Origin: JBIICS01 sp044238735
GTDB taxonomy: Bacteria > Bacteroidota > Bacteroidia > UBA4408
NCBI GenBank assembly: GCA_044238735.1
Contig: JBIICS010000102.1
Span: forward strand, 1 to 10,448
Length of the DNA stretch: 10,448 nucleotides
Direction: 5' to 3'
Shown piece by piece: positions 6,277 to 10,448 of this stretch. Position 1 is the first letter of the stretch. Each line of letters begins with the position of its first letter. Made by a program: the position numbers and the translations under genes. The notes beneath the pieces are model-generated. The model made no database searches and was not told the origin of the DNA. It worked only from the letters and a program-made list of their open reading frames with translations.

Positions 6277-7536
6277 CTAAGTTAATATCTCCAGATGGAT
6301 GAGTTCAATTTTACGTTTGTCAACCTGGATTATTTTAAAACGGAAATCACCAACATCAATAATTTCCCCTTTTTGGGGAATACTCTCGTGATGATTTAAT
6401 ATTAATCCAGCTAAAGTTTCGTATTCCTCGGAAAAAGGCAATTCGAGGTTATATTTTTGATTGATATAATCGATTTCCAAACGACCTGAAAAAGAAAATT
6501 CCCTTTCATTTATTACCTGCTCCGTTAATTCTTCTTTATCGTGTTCATCATCAATTTCTCCGAAAATTTCTTCCATTAAGTCTTCCATGGTCACCAATCC
6601 TGCCGTTCCACCAAATTCGTCCAAAACTACCCCTATACTGCGGTGCTCTTTAATGAACAAATCCAGAGCTTCTCTGGCCTGCATACTTTCAGGAAAAACT
6701 GAAATTGGCAACAAAATAGTTTTTATACTCTCGGGGTTTTTAAACATTTCATAAGTATGAACGTACCCAATTACATTATCAATACTATCGCGATATACAA
6801 TTACTTTAGAAACACCTGTGCCAATAAATTTTTTCTTTAACTCTTCTATATTCTCCTCTACTTCTATAGCAATAATTTCTGGACGAGGGATCATACATTC
6901 TCTAACTTTTACAGTAGGAAACTCTAATGCATTTTGAAAAATTTGAATTTCGTGATCGATTTTTTCTTTATCCTCGCTATGATCTGCAATACCAAAACGA
7001 TTTACATAATTATCTAAATCTACCCTGCTAAATTTGCGGGCGCCGTGATCTTCGCCTTTACCTCCAAAAAGATTAATCAATCCCTCAGAAATAAACATTG
7101 TAAACCAAACAAACGGAAACAATACATAATAAACAATTATAAACGGAATAGAAAAAATAGTAAGGGATCGATTTGGATTTAAGCTAAACAAGGCCTTTGG
7201 CAGATATTCGGCTATAATAAGAACAAACAAAGTAGATATTAATGTTTTAAAAACAAAAACAACACCGTAATTATGAAAATACTGTTCGAAAAAATGTTCC
7301 AATACCTCCTCCGAATAAATACCATAAATTACAATAGAAATACTATTTCCCAGAAGCATGGTACTGATAAACCTTGATGGCTTTTTTACAAATGGCGAAA
7401 ATATTTTAGCTCCCAACTCTCCTTGCTTTGTATCTAATTCAATTTTTAATTTGTTAGACGTTAAGAAAGCTATTTCCAAACCAGAAAAAAAAGCACAACC
7501 AATAAGCGTAATTAATATAACGATCCCCGTATCCAT
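6277..7536 (-). CDS. CNNM/CorC-type membrane protein with CBS pair (hemolysin family)
   Basis: A 419-residue inner-membrane protein of the UPF0053/hemolysin C family, related to CNNM/CorC magnesium transporters. Order of domains: the DUF21 (CNNM) transmembrane domain (about 1-160), with SGLE at 18-21, GNS (64-66) and AEYLPK (109-114); a tandem CBS pair (about 210-330) with MIPRPEI at its start and VVLDEFGGTAGLVTMEDLMEEIFGEI (two pieces, 303-328); then a CorC_HlyC domain (about 342-418). The CBS pair normally binds ATP-Mg and gates transport. The name hemolysin is historical, and Mg2+ efflux or homeostasis is the likelier role. ATG start shares one base with the stop of the small upstream gene (TAATG). 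Last gene of operon A. GldE is a related gliding protein, but the lptC context argues for the non-Gld paralogue. Confidence 0.92.
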   Translation of the reverse strand: MDTGIVILITLIGCAFFSGLEIAFLTSNKLKIELDTKQGELGAKIFSPFVKKPSRFISTMLLGNSISIVIYGIYSEEVLEHFFEQYFHNYGVVFVFKTLISTLFVLIIAEYLPKALFSLNPNRSLTIFSIPFIIVYYVLFPFVWFTMFISEGLINLFGGKGEDHGARKFSRVDLDNYVNRFGIADHSEDKEKIDHEIQIFQNALEFPTVKVRECMIPRPEIIAIEVEENIEELKKKFIGTGVSKVIVYRDSIDNVIGYVHTYEMFKNPESIKTILLPISVFPESMQAREALDLFIKEHRSIGVVLDEFGGTAGLVTMEDLMEEIFGEIDDEHDKEELTEQVINEREFSFSGRLEIDYINQKYNLELPFSEEYETLAGLILNHHESIPQKGEIIDVGDFRFKIIQVDKRKIELIHLEILT

Positions 7537-7745
7537 TATTTTTTATTTGCTGCCTGAGGATTTTCAATATACATTTTATACCGTCTTCGGTTTATAAAAT
7601 ACATCACGACACTAACAACGGCTAGCATAAAAAAATAAACTGCGTCTTTAAATCCTTTTGTTACTAAGTTATACACGCCTACAATAATTCCAGTTGCTCC
7701 AATAAGCAACCAAATACCAATTAGGATCTTAATTAATTTCGTCAT
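7536..7745 (-). CDS. Small two-helix membrane protein, function unknown
   Basis: A 69-residue protein that I do not recognise. It has two hydrophobic segments, about 5-27 (LIKILIGIWLLIGATGIIVG) and about 35-51, joined by a short turn (VTKGFKDAV). A basic tail follows, starting NRRRYK at 52-57. The positive-inside rule puts both ends in the cytoplasm and the turn in the periplasm. It overlaps lptC by 17 nt and the CNNM gene by 1 nt. That tight packing, a normal ATG and codon use like its neighbours make it a real gene rather than a chance frame. A link to LPS export or to the CNNM transporter is suggested only by position. Confidence 0.8.
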   Translation of the reverse strand: MTKLIKILIGIWLLIGATGIIVGVYNLVTKGFKDAVYFFMLAVVSVVMYFINRRRYKMYIENPQAANKK

Positions 7746-8313
7746 CTTTTAAATTTATAGTTCCTCTAATCTTTTTTATTTTGTATTTACTGAAGTCCTC
7801 GTTACTCTCAAAACCATCACCAAAAATAATTTCATCTACTGTTTTTATCTTTACAAAAGTATTGGAATATATTTGATGAGTGGATTGATTCCAAACCAAA
7901 TGTTCACAGTTTAATACTTCACCTTTCTGATTTAAAACTTCCACCTTATTTTTGGCTTCCATTATCCCAGATCGATTATATTTTATAGCATATTTAGCCG
8001 TTAATCGCGATTCAACCTGCTTTTGGTTATTAAAAAATTCGAGCTTTAAACCCTCCTTAAATTCCACAAAAGAAGAATCTCCTTCGTAACGTTCTACCAG
8101 TGGACTAATTAACCGCGCTGTAACATGGCCGGAGTCGGAGAAGATAAGCGTAATGTTACGGGTGGATTCGAGGGGTACCAATTTTTTTCCAGTTAAAAAG
8201 TTAATTTTTTCTACATCATTTTCGCACGACAAAAGCGTAAATAATGCTAAAAATAAACCAATGATATATATTATTCTAATCAATCTTAGACTTCTTAAAC
8301 CAAATATCACCAA
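7729..8313 (-). CDS. lptC: LPS export ABC transporter periplasmic protein LptC (lipoprotein type)
   Basis: A 194-residue LptC-family protein, which relays lipopolysaccharide from the LptB2FG transporter to the periplasmic LptA bridge. The N-terminus is a lipoprotein signal with the lipobox LLSC (Cys30), as usual in Bacteroidota, where LptC is lipid-anchored rather than membrane-spanning. The beta-jellyroll sequence has the family pattern: SGIMEAKNKVEVLN (115-128), LNCEHLVWNQ (134-143), IYSNTFVKI (148-156) and FGDGFESNEDFSKYKIKKI (164-182). The start is uncertain: TTG at 8313, GTG at 8310 and TTG at 8283 all fit. The last gives a compact 20-residue signal ending at the lipobox and cuts the overlap with the upstream gene from 38 to 8 nt, so it may be the real one. 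I list the longest form. Confidence 0.9.
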   Translation of the reverse strand: MVIFGLRSLRLIRIIYIIGLFLALFTLLSCENDVEKINFLTGKKLVPLESTRNITLIFSDSGHVTARLISPLVERYEGDSSFVEFKEGLKLEFFNNQKQVESRLTAKYAIKYNRSGIMEAKNKVEVLNQKGEVLNCEHLVWNQSTHQIYSNTFVKIKTVDEIIFGDGFESNEDFSKYKIKKIRGTINLKDDEIN

Positions 8314-9556
8314 ATAGTATACCTACGTTGGCCATAATGTATTTGTGAGTAATAAGGTTGCTTTTTTCTGTGCCTTGTTCGCCAAAGGTAAATCCAAAAT
8401 TAATTTTATTGTATGCAAATTTACCCGGGGTTGGCATGGAAAAAGAAAGTGTAAAACCTTTGTTAGATATGGCTGTATTATTAATAAATAAATTGGTTTG
8501 AGAATAAAACAATCCCAAGCGATAAATGGTATTATTAAAAAAACCATTTTTATTACGTTTGCGGGCATCATGCTGCCAGGCAGCCGAAATAGTGGTATAC
8601 GGATTAGAACTTAAGGTATTTTTGCTGTCGCTAAAATTTACAGATTGATAATCTAAAGCAAAGCCATTTCCGCGATCATCTTCGGTGTATATACCTACTT
8701 TTATGGCAGCAGGTAATTTTTGAACAGTAGAATCGGTTTTCTCGAGAAATATATCCTTTACGGATTGAGCTTGAGAGTTGGTTAAAAAATACGACTCAGC
8801 ATAATAGTTGTTTACAACGTTTACATTATTAGATATCTGATAACTTAAACCAACACTATACAAACGCTTCTTCGTTTTTTTATGAAAATACAATGAAGGA
8901 TCGAAATAAAACCCCGTATAGTAGTTAAACGAATTATAATTTGTACTTAAGTATAGATAACTAGGATTAAATTCTACTGTTCCCCTTTGGATATTGCTTC
9001 CAAACAAATAATTAAAATGAGTACCAAGTGCGATAGAGAGAGAATCGGATTTTCGAGATATTAATTTAAAACCCGATCCTATATAAACCCTGTTAACATT
9101 ACCATAGCCCTGATATCGAAAGTTAGCGAGACCAATGTTTTGTATACTTTGGTAATACGATAATTTATATCCTTTTGACGAATAGGGCAACATCCCGAGA
9201 GACCAACCCATTCGTTTAGAAACCGGAAATGCAAGCGATAAATTATAGAACGAAACATTATTTTGAAATGATTTATCCAAACTATTTGAATAAAAATTAA
9301 CCCGATTATCGAGTGAAAAATCACCACATGTTTGATTAATATAGGCTAATGTGGCAGCGTTATTTAAGTTACCTCCAATAGCAGAGGCATAGGCCGTTCC
9401 CCCTTTTGCAAAAGAACGATTAATAAAGGAACCTTCCTGATTAACCTCACCAAAACCAAACTGAGAGTATGGCGAAGAGGATAAACCCTGCCCCAATAAT
9501 GGATTAGCCATTACGAGCAGCAATAGGCTATTTAGAATTATAAAGAAAAATTTCAT
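8276..9556 (-). CDS. Predicted outer-membrane beta-barrel protein
   Basis: A 426-residue exported protein. Residues 1-23 form a signal peptide (Lys2, then FFIILNSLLLLVMA), with cleavage likely after the LLGQG region. The mature start SSSPYSQFGFGE resembles the SPYS.FG.G opening seen in many Bacteroidota outer-membrane proteins with FadL-like folds. The rest alternates aromatic and hydrophobic residues with polar ones, with frequent Gly/Asn/Ser turns, and it ends in a strand-like IMANVGILFGDIWF, consistent with a barrel of many strands. I cannot name a specific family or substrate. The ATG overlaps coaX by 29 nt, and its end overlaps lptC. Standing next to lptC, it may belong to envelope biogenesis, but this is inference from position only. 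Confidence 0.8.
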   Translation of the reverse strand: MKFFFIILNSLLLLVMANPLLGQGLSSSPYSQFGFGEVNQEGSFINRSFAKGGTAYASAIGGNLNNAATLAYINQTCGDFSLDNRVNFYSNSLDKSFQNNVSFYNLSLAFPVSKRMGWSLGMLPYSSKGYKLSYYQSIQNIGLANFRYQGYGNVNRVYIGSGFKLISRKSDSLSIALGTHFNYLFGSNIQRGTVEFNPSYLYLSTNYNSFNYYTGFYFDPSLYFHKKTKKRLYSVGLSYQISNNVNVVNNYYAESYFLTNSQAQSVKDIFLEKTDSTVQKLPAAIKVGIYTEDDRGNGFALDYQSVNFSDSKNTLSSNPYTTISAAWQHDARKRNKNGFFNNTIYRLGLFYSQTNLFINNTAISNKGFTLSFSMPTPGKFAYNKINFGFTFGEQGTEKSNLITHKYIMANVGILFGDIWFKKSKID

Positions 9557-10250
9557 TTAAACCTGTTAAAACAATATTAGGATGCGCAAAGATGGTATTT
9601 TTTAAGTGCTTTGCAAAAAAATCGGTATCGCCGCCCGACAAAACAACTTTTAACCCACTAAACAAACCGCTGTAAAATTCCATAATTTGCAAAACTTCGG
9701 CAACTGCAGAAAATAACACTCCCGAATGGATGGAATCGTTAGTTGTTTGTCCGATTAACTTAAAATAATCATAATCGGCCTCCAGTAAGGGTAATTTACC
9801 CGTAAAGGCATTTAAAGCTTTATATCTCATCAGTAGACCAGGCGAAATAGATCCTCCTATAAATTCATTAGACTCATTAATAAAATTATATTTTATGCAA
9901 GTTCCGGTATCGATATTTAATACCGGCTGATCTTTAAAAAGTGAATTGGCACCAACCGCTGCACACAAGCGGTCGGGACCTAAAGATTCAGGACTTAAAT
10001 ACCGATTAATGATGGGAATATTTGTTTTATTATTAACGATAAGCGTGGGGTAACAATTACTAATTTTATGAATGAGTTGCTCCCCTTTTGGGCCTGTTAC
10101 ATCTGCTATGGCAACATTTTGTATTTTCTTTGTTTTTAAATAGGCAAATAACTCTTCCGTATTTTTAAAGCTTTCCGTTTCAAGCATCGTTTTTTGGCTA
10201 AACAGGCCTAACTTGCAAAAAGTGTTACCAATATCAACAGAAGCGTTCAT
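9528..10250 (-). CDS. coaX: Type III pantothenate kinase
   Basis: A 240-residue CoaX enzyme, phosphorylating pantothenate with ATP in the first committed step of coenzyme A synthesis, in the cytosol. It belongs to the ASKHA (actin-like) fold. Visible motifs are DIGNT (6-10, phosphate-binding), GPDR (91-94, with the catalytic Asp93), DTGT (114-117, with the monovalent-cation ligand Asp114), GGSISPG (132-138) and SGGD (205-208). Length fits the family (about 240-260). The stretch after DTGT reads C-I-K-Y-N, where the usual family pattern has A/C-x-T-x-D. The Lys120 and Asn122 changes are unusual, although the core catalytic residues are intact. ATG start. It heads operon A, with a -7 box 16 nt upstream, and faces the tRNA-Phe gene. 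Confidence 0.95.
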   Translation of the reverse strand: MNASVDIGNTFCKLGLFSQKTMLETESFKNTEELFAYLKTKKIQNVAIADVTGPKGEQLIHKISNCYPTLIVNNKTNIPIINRYLSPESLGPDRLCAAVGANSLFKDQPVLNIDTGTCIKYNFINESNEFIGGSISPGLLMRYKALNAFTGKLPLLEADYDYFKLIGQTTNDSIHSGVLFSAVAEVLQIMEFYSGLFSGLKVVLSGGDTDFFAKHLKNTIFAHPNIVLTGLNEIFLYNSK

Positions 10251-10266
10251 TTATTCAATAAAAAGC

Positions 10267-10274
10267 CAAAAATA
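10267..10274 (-). promoter_or_regulatory. Candidate -7 box of the coaX operon promoter
   Basis: The minus strand reads TATTTTTG, an exact match to TAnnTTTG and the same octamer found upstream of the DUF4271 operon. It ends 16 nt before the coaX ATG, implying a leader of roughly ten bases. The -33 region is weak (TGTT at 19-nt spacing). The palindrome at 10281-10294 lies inside the spacer. Confidence 0.5.
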
Positions 10275-10280
10275 CAGCTA

Positions 10281-10294
10281 TTTTACCGGTAAAA
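10281..10294. repeat. Perfect 14-bp palindrome TTTTACCGGTAAAA
   Basis: This perfect inverted repeat with no spacer lies between the -7 box of coaX and its upstream region, and 40 bp from the tRNA-Phe -33 element. A dimeric regulator bound here would block the coaX promoter. The GC core inside A/T arms is operator-like. No regulator gene is in the window, so the function is inferred from position only. Confidence 0.45.
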
Positions 10295-10333
10295 ACATCG
10301 TTTATTTGAAAGAAGGATATTTTTAATGTTTTT

Positions 10334-10364
10334 TTTGGGAAAACAAAAATTTCTATTATGTTTG
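10334..10364 (+). promoter_or_regulatory. Promoter of tRNA-Phe (Bacteroidota type)
   Basis: TTTG (10334-10337), a 19-nt spacer, and TATGTTTG (10357-10364) match the Bacteroidota housekeeping consensus TTTG-N19-TAnnTTTG exactly. Transcription would start near 10369-10372, about 5-8 nt before the mature tRNA 5' end, a leader that RNase P would remove. This is the strongest promoter match in the window. Confidence 0.8.
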
Positions 10365-10376
10365 CAGTCCCAAAAT

Positions 10377-10448
10377 GGTGCGGTAGCTCAGTCGGTAGAG
10401 CAATGGACTGAAAATCCATGTGTCGCCGGTTCGATCCCGGCCCACACC
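10377..10448 (+). tRNA. tRNA-Phe (anticodon GAA), 3' end cut by the window
   Basis: The cloverleaf is complete through position 72: acceptor strand GGTGCGG, D stem GCTC/GAGC with GG in the loop, anticodon stem ATGGA/TCCAT with loop CTGAAAA and anticodon GAA (10410-10412), variable loop GTGTC, T stem GCCGG/CCGGC with loop TTCGATC, and acceptor strand CCACACC. The discriminator base and any encoded CCA fall just outside. One acceptor pair is not canonical: C5 (10381) faces A68 (10444). All other stem pairs are Watson-Crick. Confidence 0.95.

Noticed and set aside
6277..7536. Naming the CNNM/CBS protein GldE (gliding motility)
   Set aside because: The domain order is shared, but gldE is normally found with gldD, ssb and mutY, whereas this gene ends an lptC operon.
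8323..9327. Two minus-strand 82-codon frames (8323-8571 and 9079-9327) inside the barrel gene
   Set aside because: They are alternate-frame shadows of a continuous gene with signal peptide and barrel pattern.
1..10448. CRISPR, prophage, insertion sequence or defence system
   Set aside because: No regularly spaced repeats, transposase, integrase or terminal inverted repeats were seen. Genes are housekeeping or envelope functions with even composition.

Overview
The window is AT-rich chromosomal DNA from a member of the Bacteroidota, most likely the Flavobacteriales or a close relative. The evidence is the gene set (DUF4271 protein next to a flavobacterial-type HemD, lipoprotein-type LptC, Bacteroidota-type S41 protease, type III pantothenate kinase), promoters of the TTTG-N19-TAnnTTTG kind, and the near absence of Shine-Dalgarno sequences. 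Every protein-coding gene lies on the minus strand. The only plus-strand gene is a tRNA at the right edge. I see no insertion sequence, phage gene, CRISPR array or defence cassette, and base composition looks even throughout.

Right edge (10251-10448): a tRNA-Phe (GAA) with its own good Bacteroidota promoter faces right, cut off one base before its discriminator. The coaX operon faces left. The short divergent region between them holds a perfect 14-bp palindrome.

Operon A (10250 down to 6277): coaX (pantothenate kinase), a predicted outer-membrane beta-barrel protein, lptC (LPS export lipoprotein), a 69-residue two-helix membrane protein, and a CNNM/CorC-type CBS membrane protein. Consecutive genes overlap by 29, 8-38, 17 and 1 nt, so they are almost certainly co-transcribed and translationally coupled. 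Apart from coaX, the cargo is envelope related.

Intergenic region (5971-6276, 306 bp): no gene. It holds a 10-bp-stem hairpin, a 10-bp direct repeat on either side of it, and two candidate promoters reading left.

Operon B (5970 down to 172): a DUF4271 membrane protein with a long charged N-terminal extension, hemD (uroporphyrinogen-III synthase), rnpA (RNase P protein), yidD (membrane insertion factor), an S41 C-terminal processing protease and an O-antigen ligase/polymerase-like membrane protein. Spacing runs from a 32-nt overlap to an 18-nt gap. The theme mixes RNA processing, membrane protein insertion, periplasmic proteolysis and surface polysaccharide assembly. rnpA is not beside rpmH here.

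Left edge (1-171): a weak AT-rich hairpin may end operon B. After it, the 5' half of a SAM-I (S-box) riboswitch starts on the minus strand and runs out of the window, so a methionine or SAM metabolism gene should lie just outside. I found no convincing new biological system. The findings are mainly regulatory elements, start-codon corrections and sequence oddities in otherwise recognisable genes.
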